A stretch of 57,651 nucleotides of DNA from assembly GCA_016935435.1 (NCBI GenBank), contig JAFGQZ010000048.1:1-57651 (forward strand). Reading direction: 5' to 3'. The stretch is from Bacteroidales bacterium. GTDB lineage: Bacteria > Bacteroidota > Bacteroidia > Bacteroidales > UBA10428. Within the stretch, counting starts at the first letter, position 1, and every line of letters begins with the position of its first letter. A program made the translations under genes and the position numbers. Shown here one piece after another: positions 44,894 to 52,943 of the stretch. Under the pieces are notes generated by a model, which was given only the letters and a program-made list of their open reading frames with translations, searched no databases and was not told the origin of the DNA.

Positions 44894-46293
44894 AGGGCAT
44901 AACTACAACGTTTCTATTTCTTTTTTCTGTAAGTATTGCTGTTCATGCTTCGGTTTTAAAATGTTGCGATACAGCTTACCGGGGTCAGTCGTTCGAACTT
45001 TTCATTCAATCTGATCCCATAACCGGCAACGATTCTGTTGTTGCACATGTTTTTTTCGACGATAACGGTTGTTTCAATACCGAAGTTAACCTGTCCGAAA
45101 CCTATATGGTGTATGCTTATGCCGGGGTGTACCGTATATATTTTTTTGTGGAACCCGGCAAAGAATACCAGGTTGTTATGCCCCCATACAGGCCAAAGAC
45201 AGAGGCCGACCTCATTAACCCTTTTTTCAAGCCCGTTGAAGTTCACCTGGCCACGCAGGTGTTTAACGAAACCGAGCTGAACATGCAGCTGCGTATGTTC
45301 AACGATGCTTTTCTGCCCTATTTTAACAAGCATGTCGATAAAATTTTCACCGACAATGATTTTGAAACCCTCGACAAAGACATTGCCCAAATCGACAAGC
45401 CTTTTTCGAAATCGAAAAACAGTTTCTTTAACGATTACCGCAATTATAAGTACGGGTTGTTGCGCATGTATGCCTATCAACATAAATCAAAGGCAATATC
45501 CGACCAGTATTTTAAGAATATGCCGTTTCTGTATAACAATCCCGCATATATCGAACTGTTTAATAAAGTTTACGACGGTTATTTTACTTACTTTTCAAGG
45601 GCCGACGAACAAAAGTCGCTTTCGTTGGCTTTATTATCTGAAAGAACTTCGGAAGCAGTTTGTAAAGCCCTACGGGCCGATGAGGTGCTTCAACCAGCCG
45701 AACTGCTCAATATGGTAATGCTTAAAGGGCTGCATGACGAGTTTTATAATGATACCTATGCCCGTAATTCATTACTGGAGGTACTATCCGATTTTATTAA
45801 AACTTCTTCCGACCCAATACAGGTGGGCATTGCACGTAAAATATACCTTAAAGTTACCCGGTTGCTTGCTGGTTATCAGCCCCCTGGTTTTATTCTGTTT
45901 GACAAAGACAGCAACATGGTTTCGCCCGACAATTTTAAGGGCAAATACCTGTACCTGAATTTCTGTGCATGCTTCAGTTATTCCTGCCTAAACGAGTTTG
46001 TTATGCTGCAACGCCTGTACGAAAAACACAATCAATATCTCGAAATTGTAACAGTTATTGTCGATGAAGATGTGGAAGCTATGAAAGATTTCGTAAAACG
46101 CAGCGGCTATTCGTGGGTTTTTCTGCATTTCGACCGGCAGCCACAGGTATTGCGCGATTACGATATCAGGGCTTTACCGACTTATTTTTTAATAGGCCCC
46201 GACGGTAAGCTGGTTATGTCGCCGGCAGCATCGCCGGCCGAAGAGTTTGAAGCACGGCTGTTTAAGGAACTTAAGGCAAAGGGGATGCTATAA
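44890..46293 (+). CDS. TlpA-like periplasmic thioredoxin-fold protein with altered active site
   Basis: A 467-residue protein with a signal peptide (~1-20, ending SIAVHAS), an N-terminal region of ~310 residues that is largely helical and unlike known domains, and a C-terminal AhpC/TlpA-type thioredoxin domain (~330-467). The redox motif should read WCxxC; here it is FCACFSYSC (358-366). The nucleophilic Cys position is Ser363 and only the second (Cys366) remains. Extra cysteines at 359 and 361 occupy the positions of conserved Trp and Thr. The rest of the fold (YEIVTVIVDED; ALPTYFLIGPDGK with cis-Pro) is intact. It starts inside the coaD stop. Function as a disulfide protein is uncertain. 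Confidence 0.82.
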   Translation: MKGITTTFLFLFSVSIAVHASVLKCCDTAYRGQSFELFIQSDPITGNDSVVAHVFFDDNGCFNTEVNLSETYMVYAYAGVYRIYFFVEPGKEYQVVMPPYRPKTEADLINPFFKPVEVHLATQVFNETELNMQLRMFNDAFLPYFNKHVDKIFTDNDFETLDKDIAQIDKPFSKSKNSFFNDYRNYKYGLLRMYAYQHKSKAISDQYFKNMPFLYNNPAYIELFNKVYDGYFTYFSRADEQKSLSLALLSERTSEAVCKALRADEVLQPAELLNMVMLKGLHDEFYNDTYARNSLLEVLSDFIKTSSDPIQVGIARKIYLKVTRLLAGYQPPGFILFDKDSNMVSPDNFKGKYLYLNFCACFSYSCLNEFVMLQRLYEKHNQYLEIVTVIVDEDVEAMKDFVKRSGYSWVFLHFDRQPQVLRDYDIRALPTYFLIGPDGKLVMSPAASPAEEFEARLFKELKAKGML

Positions 46294-46390
46294 GTTCAAA
46301 GTTCAAGGTTTGAAGTTCAAAGTTCAAAGTTCAAAGTTCAAGGTTTGAAGTTCAAGGTTTGTAGTTCAAAGTTCAAAGTTCAAAGTTTTT
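46293..46390. repeat. Heptanucleotide tandem repeat (AGTTCAA)n
   Basis: Thirteen in-register 7-base units run from 46293 to 46383: ten AGTTCAA, two GGTTTGA and one GGTTTGT. The array continues imperfectly (AGTTTTT) to 46390. It begins at the last base of the TlpA-like gene's stop codon and runs past the stop codon of the convergent lipid kinase, supplying its last five codons. Variants create short internal palindromes such as TTTGAAGTTCAAA. It is not a CRISPR array, because units are contiguous without spacers. Confidence 0.93.
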
Positions 46391-47283
46391 TTTTGGTTTT
46401 CTTTAGGGACAATAACCTTCAACCCTGCCTGAATTACTGAAATTTTTACCGGTCCGCGAAATTTTACCGGCTCTCCGTCGATATGGAATTTATAGTTTTG
46501 TTTTTTTCGGAACACCACTTTTTCGGCCCGTAAGGTTTCGATATACCTGCTACGGTTTATGTTTCTGGCAAAAAGCCTTATGCCCAGCCCCAGCGAACAT
46601 ATTAGAGGAAAAGGTTTAAAAACGCACACATCGAATTTACCATCGTCGATTTTCGATTGTGGCGCTATATAGGCATTGTTGCCGTATTGGCCAGCATTGG
46701 CAACGGTAATGAGGAAAGCTTTCCGTTTCATTTTTTTTCCATCTATTTTTAAACGGAATTTGCGCGGTTTATAATTGTGGAATTCTTTCAGGGTGGTTTT
46801 AATATATGAAAAAAAACCCCTTTTTTCCGATTTTGCAAACTGATGGCCTATTTTTGCATCGAACCCCGAACCGCAGGTGCAAAAGAAATAGCGTTCGTTT
46901 ATGGAGCCGGCATCAATATTCAAACAATTTCCATTGTTGATGCATTGTATTGCCTTTACGGTATTCATTGGTATTTTCAGGCTTCTTGCCAGTCCGTTTC
47001 CCGAACCTGCTGGCACAATGCCCATAACTGCCCCGGTGCTTACCAGTGCCGAGGCCACTTCGTTTACTGTTCCGTCGCCCCCAACGGCAACAAAATATTT
47101 TGTGCCTTTTTGAATGTATTGTTTAACAATATTTGTTGCATGTCCGGCATACTTTGTGAGCTCAAAAACAGGGCAGTATTTATTTTGATCAATAAAACTT
47201 TCAATTTTAAATTGCAGGTTTTTTTTCTTTCTGCTGCCCGATCTGGGGTTTATAATAAAAACAATTTCTTTGCGTTCTGGCAT
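46366..47283 (-). CDS. Diacylglycerol kinase-family lipid kinase
   Basis: A 305-residue lipid kinase (DgkB/YegS-type). VFIINPRSGS near the N-terminus, YFVAVGGDGTVNEVASAL and GIVPAGSGNGLARSL are the ATP/substrate motifs. FHIDGEPVKF is the family's C-terminal IDGE motif. ATG 47283 is preferred over a GTG at 47298. The final residues (LNFEL) and the TGA stop are encoded by the heptanucleotide repeat, so the original C-terminus may have been extended or replaced. The gene is convergent with the TlpA-like gene. The lipid substrate (diacylglycerol, phosphatidylglycerol or other) cannot be told. Confidence 0.9.
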   Translation of the reverse strand: MPERKEIVFIINPRSGSRKKKNLQFKIESFIDQNKYCPVFELTKYAGHATNIVKQYIQKGTKYFVAVGGDGTVNEVASALVSTGAVMGIVPAGSGNGLARSLKIPMNTVKAIQCINNGNCLNIDAGSINERYFFCTCGSGFDAKIGHQFAKSEKRGFFSYIKTTLKEFHNYKPRKFRLKIDGKKMKRKAFLITVANAGQYGNNAYIAPQSKIDDGKFDVCVFKPFPLICSLGLGIRLFARNINRSRYIETLRAEKVVFRKKQNYKFHIDGEPVKFRGPVKISVIQAGLKVIVPKENQKKTLNFEL

Positions 47284-47409
47284 TTTTAATTTATTCACTT
47301 TTGCAGTACTAAAAACAAATAATTAACGTTTTGTACCAACAAAACTATTATTTTTATCCGATTGTTTGTAATCATAAGTAGGTTAAGTGTTCCAACACAT
47401 TAGTAAATT

Positions 47410-48468
47410 ATGGGCAGAAAAAATACCCTGGTTTTTTTTATTGTTTTTTTTCCGGCATTGGCTTTTTCTCAACTGGGCGGGGAGAGTGCATATTCTTTCC
47501 TTAACCTTACCAACTCGGCCCGTGTTGCTTCTTTAGGCGGACAACAGGTTAGTCTATACGACAACGATTTAAACATTGTTTTTCATAACCCCTCGGCTCT
47601 TACACCCGAAATGAACAACCACCTGGTTCTAAATTACATCGATTATTTTGCAGGTGTAAACTTCGGGTATGCTGCTTATGCCTGGAAGCCCGAAAAGCCA
47701 TATTCCCTGGGTGCAGGTATCCATTATGTTTATTACGGCGAGTTTGATGAATATGACGAATCGGGCATACAGCACGGAAAATTCAGGGCTGCCGATTATG
47801 CTTTTAACCTGTTTTTCTCGCGCCCGGTTTTCGACAGTTTGCTCAACTTCGGGGTAAACCTAAAGCCCCTTTATTCCGATTTGGAAGAGTACATGTCTTT
47901 TGGCATGGCCTTCGATGCCGGTTTAACCTATCATAATGCCGAAAATTTGTTTACTGCTGCCCTGGTTGTAAAAAACGCGGGGCTTCAGATTATAAAATAT
48001 TACCCCTTACAGGATAGGGAAAGCCTGCCTTTTGAAATCCAGATTGGGGTTACAAAACAACTGTTGTACGCGCCTTTTCGGTTTTCGGTGTTGGCCCACC
48101 AGTTGCAAAAACCAAATTTGAGGTATAAAACCGAAGAAGATATAGCCAATTCTATCGATCCGCTTACTGGCGAGCCCAGGCCCGAAGATAAAATGGCCAA
48201 TTTTGCCGACAATGTAATGCGCCATATTATTGTTGGCATGGAGTTTATTCCTACCGATAATTTTAACGTTCGAATCGGATATAATTATAAGAGGCGCATG
48301 GAACTTAAACTCGACGATAAGCCTGCCATGGTTGGCTTCTCGTGGGGCTTTGGGCTAAAAGTCAGCAAGTTCCACCTAAGCTACGGACGGGCCACTTACA
48401 TTGTTGGTCGCGGGTCGAACCATGTTTCCATTGCCCTTAACCTTTCTGAATTCGGCACTAAGCTGTAA
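47410..48468 (+). CDS. porQ: Type IX secretion system protein PorQ
   Basis: A 352-residue outer-membrane beta-barrel-type protein with signal peptide (~1-20, MGRKNTLVFFIVFFPALAFS). It starts QLGGESAYSFLNLTNSARVASLGGQQVSLYDNDLNIVFHNPSAL, the hallmark N-terminal block of PorQ. The barrel strands continue to the C-terminus. PorQ is one of the accessory T9SS components, associated with PorU/PorV/PorZ attachment steps in studied species. The porQ-cmk gene order is conserved in many Bacteroidota, and cmk is next here. Two T9SS cargo proteins in this window show the pathway is used. Confidence 0.88.
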   Translation: MGRKNTLVFFIVFFPALAFSQLGGESAYSFLNLTNSARVASLGGQQVSLYDNDLNIVFHNPSALTPEMNNHLVLNYIDYFAGVNFGYAAYAWKPEKPYSLGAGIHYVYYGEFDEYDESGIQHGKFRAADYAFNLFFSRPVFDSLLNFGVNLKPLYSDLEEYMSFGMAFDAGLTYHNAENLFTAALVVKNAGLQIIKYYPLQDRESLPFEIQIGVTKQLLYAPFRFSVLAHQLQKPNLRYKTEEDIANSIDPLTGEPRPEDKMANFADNVMRHIIVGMEFIPTDNFNVRIGYNYKRRMELKLDDKPAMVGFSWGFGLKVSKFHLSYGRATYIVGRGSNHVSIALNLSEFGTKL

Positions 48469-48560
48469 GCCGACATTAGCTATTCCCGCACTAGTGTTTT
48501 GGGTGTTGCCCCGAACATCTTTGGCAATAAATTATCCGGACATAGTTAAAATTTATTGTC

Positions 48561-48568
48561 TATTTTTG
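48561..48568 (+). promoter_or_regulatory. -7 promoter box of cmk
   Basis: TATTTTTG matches TAnnTTTG exactly and ends 18 bases before ATG 48586. It lies inside a longer open frame starting at 48556, arguing against that longer start. No -33 TTG is clear. Confidence 0.5.
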
Positions 48569-48585
48569 CAGCGGAACCGATTATT

Positions 48586-49284
48586 ATGGAGTTAACAAAA
48601 AAGATTATTGTGGCCATCGATGGCTTTTCGTCTTGTGGCAAGAGTACTTTTGCAAAACTTATAGCAAACGAACTGAATTATATTTTTATCGATACAGGTG
48701 CCATGTACCGTTCGGTATCGCTATTTGCCCTGCAAAACAAGCTGGCTGGCAATGGACATATCGATGTAAACACGCTTGTAAGGCTTTTGCCAGAAATAAG
48801 AATAACTTTCAGGCAAAATGCCAATGGCAAGACCTGTACATTCTTAAACGATGTAAACGTTGAAGATGCAATTCGGGGGGTTGAGGTATCAAAACTTGTA
48901 AGCGAAGTAAGCAAAATTAAACAGGTAAGGCAGCATCTGGTAGCATTGCAACAGAATATGGGCAAAGAGAAAGGTATTGTTATGGACGGACGCGATATTG
49001 GCACGGTAGTTTTTCCAAATGCCGAAATTAAACTATTTATGACAGCAGGCAAACCAGTAAGGGCGCAACGCAGGTTCGACGAGCTTAGGGCTAAAGGGTT
49101 TAACGTTTCTTTAGACGAAATACTCAGAAACATTGAAGAACGGGATTATATTGACATGAACCGTAAGGAGAGCCCACTGCGCAAGGCTGCCGATGCTATT
49201 GAGCTCGACAATAGTAATATGGGTTTTGAAGAACAGATGTTGTGGTTTAGGAACCTGTTGGTTCAGAAAAATCTTATAGCGTAA
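48586..49284 (+). CDS. cmk: Cytidylate kinase
   Basis: A 232-residue (d)CMP kinase of pyrimidine nucleotide metabolism. The P-loop is AIDGFSSCGKSTFAK, TGAMYRSVSLF is the substrate region, and VMDGRDIGTVVFPNAEIKLFMTA is the conserved DGRDIGT motif. RRFDELRAKGF matches the lid region. ATG 48586 gives the usual start just before the P-loop strand. ispH begins 7 bases after the stop, so cmk-ispH-priA probably form one transcript. Confidence 0.95.
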   Translation: MELTKKIIVAIDGFSSCGKSTFAKLIANELNYIFIDTGAMYRSVSLFALQNKLAGNGHIDVNTLVRLLPEIRITFRQNANGKTCTFLNDVNVEDAIRGVEVSKLVSEVSKIKQVRQHLVALQQNMGKEKGIVMDGRDIGTVVFPNAEIKLFMTAGKPVRAQRRFDELRAKGFNVSLDEILRNIEERDYIDMNRKESPLRKAADAIELDNSNMGFEEQMLWFRNLLVQKNLIA

Positions 49285-49291
49285 TAAAATT

Positions 49292-50158
49292 ATGCAAGTA
49301 ACAATCGATAGCAAATCGGGGTTCTGTTTCGGAGTGAAGAACGCCATTTCCCTGGCCGAAAACGAACTGTCGCAAGGCCGCGAGATTTATTCACTGGGCG
49401 ATATTGTTCACAACGAAGAGGAAGTGGCCAGGCTGGAAAAACTTGGCATGAAGGTTATTGGCCGCGAAACATTTAAAACCCTAAAGAATTGTACAGTATT
49501 AATCAGGGCGCACGGCGAACCGCCCGAAACCTATTCTTATGCTGCTGCGAACAATATCAGGCTGATAGAAGGAACCTGTCCGGTTGTTTTGAAACTGCAG
49601 GAAAAAATAAGGAAGAAAAATGCCGAACTTTCAGGAGAAGGCACCCTGGTAATTTTCGGCAAGCCCGAACACCCCGAAGTTATTGGCCTGAACGGACAAG
49701 TCGGAAATAAGGCCGTTATTGTACAAACTACCGGCGATTTCGACAGAATTGATTTTTCCAAGCCGGTAAAGCTGTTTGCCCAAACAACCATGGAACGCCA
49801 AAAATACATCGAATTGCGCCAGGCACTTGAAGAAAAGATAGAAAACAAAAGTTTACTGGATACTTGCGACAGTATTTGCGGGCAGGTAGCCAACCGGGGC
49901 CCCTGGCTCGAAAGTTTCAGTAAAACGGTCGATGCGGTAATTTTTGTCGGCGGAACAAAGAGTTCGAACAGCAAAGTACTATACGGGCATTGTAAAAAAG
50001 CAAACCCCAACAGTTTTTTTGTGTCGTCGCCCGAAGAAATCTACAATCTTTCGCTGGAAAGTTATAAGAAAACAGGTGTTTGTGGCGCAACGTCCACCCC
50101 TCTATGGCTAATGGAAACAATAGCCAATGCCATTCGAAACAAGTACCCCGATGAATAA
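49292..50158 (+). CDS. ispH: 4-hydroxy-3-methylbut-2-enyl diphosphate reductase
   Basis: A 288-residue iron-sulfur enzyme for the last step of the methylerythritol phosphate (MEP) isoprenoid pathway. The three conserved cysteines that hold the [4Fe-4S] cluster are Cys12 (GFCFGV), Cys96 (EGTCPVV) and Cys196 (DSICGQVANR). RAHGEPPET and KSSNSKVL are further family motifs. The C-terminus overlaps the priA start by 8 bases. Its presence shows isoprenoid synthesis by the MEP route in this organism. Confidence 0.95.
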   Translation: MQVTIDSKSGFCFGVKNAISLAENELSQGREIYSLGDIVHNEEEVARLEKLGMKVIGRETFKTLKNCTVLIRAHGEPPETYSYAAANNIRLIEGTCPVVLKLQEKIRKKNAELSGEGTLVIFGKPEHPEVIGLNGQVGNKAVIVQTTGDFDRIDFSKPVKLFAQTTMERQKYIELRQALEEKIENKSLLDTCDSICGQVANRGPWLESFSKTVDAVIFVGGTKSSNSKVLYGHCKKANPNSFFVSSPEEIYNLSLESYKKTGVCGATSTPLWLMETIANAIRNKYPDE

Positions 50159-52649
50159 GGTGCCACTTGTTGTGGGCTATGTCGATGTGCTGTTGCCGGT
50201 GGCAGTTCCAAACCTTTACACATACTCCCTGCCGGTTGGCATGGATACCTCGGCAATTAAAGCCGGTATGCGTGTGTGTGTGCAATTTGGCAAGCGCAAA
50301 CTTTTTACCGCCCTGGTTGTAAATAAACACACTAATCCGCCAGCGGAATACGAAACCAAAGAAATACTGGCAGTGCTCGATAGCTACCCGGTTACAAGGC
50401 CATGGCAAATGGGGTTTTGGAACTGGATTTCGGAGTATTACATGTGCACCCCGGGCGAAGTATTTAACGCTGCCCTTCCAAACGGGTTACGGCCTGAAGG
50501 CCTTACCCGGGTTTTTGCCCCCGACATGCAGGGCAACCGTCTGCCTTTAAGCGAAAACGAAGCGATGGTTTTAAATATTATTGATAACGACCAGGGAATA
50601 ACTATCGAAAAGCTTGCCGGTGTTTTTAAGAGAAGGCAGGTAATGCCTGTATTGCGCGATTTGCTTAATAAAGGGCTCGTACAATTTGAAGAATCGCTCG
50701 GGTACCGTTATAAGCCCAAGCAAATTGAAATGATAAGCCTGCATGAAAACTTGCAGTTAAACGATGCCTTGAACGAAATGCTAAACCGGTTGGAACGGCG
50801 TGCCCCAAAACAGGCCGATACTCTTTTGGCGTACCTCAGCCTTTCTGGTTTTTTGGCAACTAAGATATTCAACCCGGTAGCAAAAACCGACTTATTGGCG
50901 GCAGCCGGGGTGAGTACTGCCATTTTAAAAAACCTTATCGACAAAAATGTGTTTGTTTCGGAAAACATCGACACTTCGCGGCTTGATACAGGGTTTTGCC
51001 CGAGCCGCGGGCTTTCGGAACTTAATGAACACCAGGCTTCGGCCCTCAAATGTATCAGGCACGAATTTTCAGAAACGGCAGTGGTTTTATTGCACGGAGT
51101 AACATCGAGCGGTAAAACCGAAATATATATCCATCTTATTCAAGAACAGCTAAATGCAGGCAGGCAGGTTTTGTACCTGCTCCCCGAAATAGCCTTAACT
51201 TCACAAATTATTAGCCGGCTGCGAGCTGTTTTTGGCGACAGTGTGGGGGTATATCATTCGAAGTTCAGCGATTCCGAACGTGTTGAAGTATGGAACAACC
51301 TGATAGGGGCAAAGCCTCATGAAAGCCCCGCATATAAAATAATTCTGGGTGTTCGCTCATCGTTATTTCTTCCTTTTGAAAACCTGGGGCTGATAATTGT
51401 CGATGAAGAACACGAAAACACTTATAAACAGCACGACCCTGCACCGCGTTACCATGCCCGCGACGCTGCTATTGTATTGGCAGGCATGCACAAGGCTAAA
51501 GTTTTGTTGGGCACAGCAACCCCCTCGCTAGAAAGCTATTACAACGCCAAAACCGGCAAGTATGCACTGGTTGAATTGAAACACCGGTACCTTGATATAA
51601 ACCTTCCGGAAGTGGTTGTTGCCAACACTAATGAAGCACGCAGAAAACGGCAGATGAGTTCCCATTTTACCCCAACCCTTATTAACGAGGTGCAACAGGC
51701 CATAGCCAACAACGGACAGGTTATACTTTTCCAGAACCGCCGGGGCTTTTCGCCTTACCTCGAATGTGCCGTTTGCGGATGGGTACCGGCCTGCCGCCAT
51801 TGCGATGTAAGCCTTACCTATCACAAGGCAATAAACAAACTTGTTTGTCATTATTGCGGTTATAATGTAGTACAGGAAATGCAATGTAAGGCTTGCGGGA
51901 GCACAAACATGCAAACTGTGGGGTTTGGTACCGAAAAAATAGAAGACGACATAAAAATTCTTTTCCCCCGCGCACGCGTTGCACGAATGGATTACGACAC
52001 CACCCGCCGTAAAAAGGCCTACGACGAAATTATCGATAGTTTTGCCGGTGGCGAAGTCGATATTTTGATCGGAACTCAAATGGTATCGAAAGGACTGGAT
52101 TTCGACAATGTTCATGTAGTGGGCATCCTTAATGCCGACAATATGCTTAATTTTCCCGATTTCAGGGCACACGAACGCAGTTTTCAGCTTATGGCACAGG
52201 TTAGTGGGCGTGCAGGGCGAAAAAAAAAGCAGGGCAAGGTGGTTATACAGGCATCGAACCCCGAAAACCTTATTCTAAAACAAGTTGTTCAGAACGATTA
52301 TGATGGTTTTTTCAATGCCCAGCTTCCAGAACGAAACCAATTTAAATACCCCCCGTTTTATAGGCTAATATCACTATCGGTACGCCATACAGAAAAAGAT
52401 ACCGCAAACCGATCGGCAGGCTGGCTGGCAGAAGAATTGCGAAAGCATTTCGGTGATCGTGTCCTCGGGCCTCAGTCGCCAATTATCGGGCGTATCCAGA
52501 ATAAACATATAAAAGACATTCTTATTAAGCTTGAAAGGTCAAGAAATATTGCCGAAGAGAAAAAACAGGTTATTTGGCTGTGCAACAGGGTAAAAACCAT
52601 GCCGGGCTGTAGTACGCTGCAAATAATTATCGATGTGGATCCCTATTAA
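50151..52649 (+). CDS. priA: Primosomal replication restart helicase PriA
   Basis: An 832-residue helicase that reloads the replisome at collapsed forks. The N-terminal 3'-DNA-binding domain (VDVLLPVAVPNLYTYSLP) is followed by a winged-helix region. The helicase core has LLHGVTSSGKTEIYIHL (Walker A), LIIVDEEHENTYKQ (DEEH) and VLLGTATPSLES. The zinc-binding insertion has eight cysteines from CAVCGWVPACRHC to MQCKACGS. SKGLDFDNVHVVGIL and QVSGRAGR complete the helicase motifs. ATG 50151 is preferred over an upstream ATG at 50127 deep inside ispH. It ends the likely cmk-ispH-priA transcript. Confidence 0.95.
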   Translation: MNKVPLVVGYVDVLLPVAVPNLYTYSLPVGMDTSAIKAGMRVCVQFGKRKLFTALVVNKHTNPPAEYETKEILAVLDSYPVTRPWQMGFWNWISEYYMCTPGEVFNAALPNGLRPEGLTRVFAPDMQGNRLPLSENEAMVLNIIDNDQGITIEKLAGVFKRRQVMPVLRDLLNKGLVQFEESLGYRYKPKQIEMISLHENLQLNDALNEMLNRLERRAPKQADTLLAYLSLSGFLATKIFNPVAKTDLLAAAGVSTAILKNLIDKNVFVSENIDTSRLDTGFCPSRGLSELNEHQASALKCIRHEFSETAVVLLHGVTSSGKTEIYIHLIQEQLNAGRQVLYLLPEIALTSQIISRLRAVFGDSVGVYHSKFSDSERVEVWNNLIGAKPHESPAYKIILGVRSSLFLPFENLGLIIVDEEHENTYKQHDPAPRYHARDAAIVLAGMHKAKVLLGTATPSLESYYNAKTGKYALVELKHRYLDINLPEVVVANTNEARRKRQMSSHFTPTLINEVQQAIANNGQVILFQNRRGFSPYLECAVCGWVPACRHCDVSLTYHKAINKLVCHYCGYNVVQEMQCKACGSTNMQTVGFGTEKIEDDIKILFPRARVARMDYDTTRRKKAYDEIIDSFAGGEVDILIGTQMVSKGLDFDNVHVVGILNADNMLNFPDFRAHERSFQLMAQVSGRAGRKKKQGKVVIQASNPENLILKQVVQNDYDGFFNAQLPERNQFKYPPFYRLISLSVRHTEKDTANRSAGWLAEELRKHFGDRVLGPQSPIIGRIQNKHIKDILIKLERSRNIAEEKKQVIWLCNRVKTMPGCSTLQIIIDVDPY

Positions 52650-52943
52650 GAATTGCCTATCCCCCCACGCTTTGCAATTTTACAGGAAACAGGTTATGTA
52701 AAAAAAAGCTGTAGGCCCGAAAGAGTTTGAAAAACCTATTGATTTTAGGCAAATATCACAGAAATGTAGCCCAAAAAAAAATCTATGTGGGCGCGTTTGT
52801 AGAGTTGCATTTTTTGGTATAACATGAACCAACTTCCATATTTAACATCTGATAGCCCTTTCGCAGGGTAGTTTTAAATAATGTTGCATCCTTGCCCGGG
52901 GTTGCACATTCAAATCAATTTTTATAATAAAATATGAATTACT

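Noticed and set aside
46293-46390. Possible CRISPR array
   Set aside because: The units are 7 bases, contiguous and without spacers, and no cas gene is present.
52650-52943. Upstream region of the GH18-GH16 gene searched for a promoter, riboswitch or small gene
   Set aside because: About 290 AT-rich bases; no exact TAnnTTTG box at a sensible distance, no stable conserved-looking structure and no convincing ORF.
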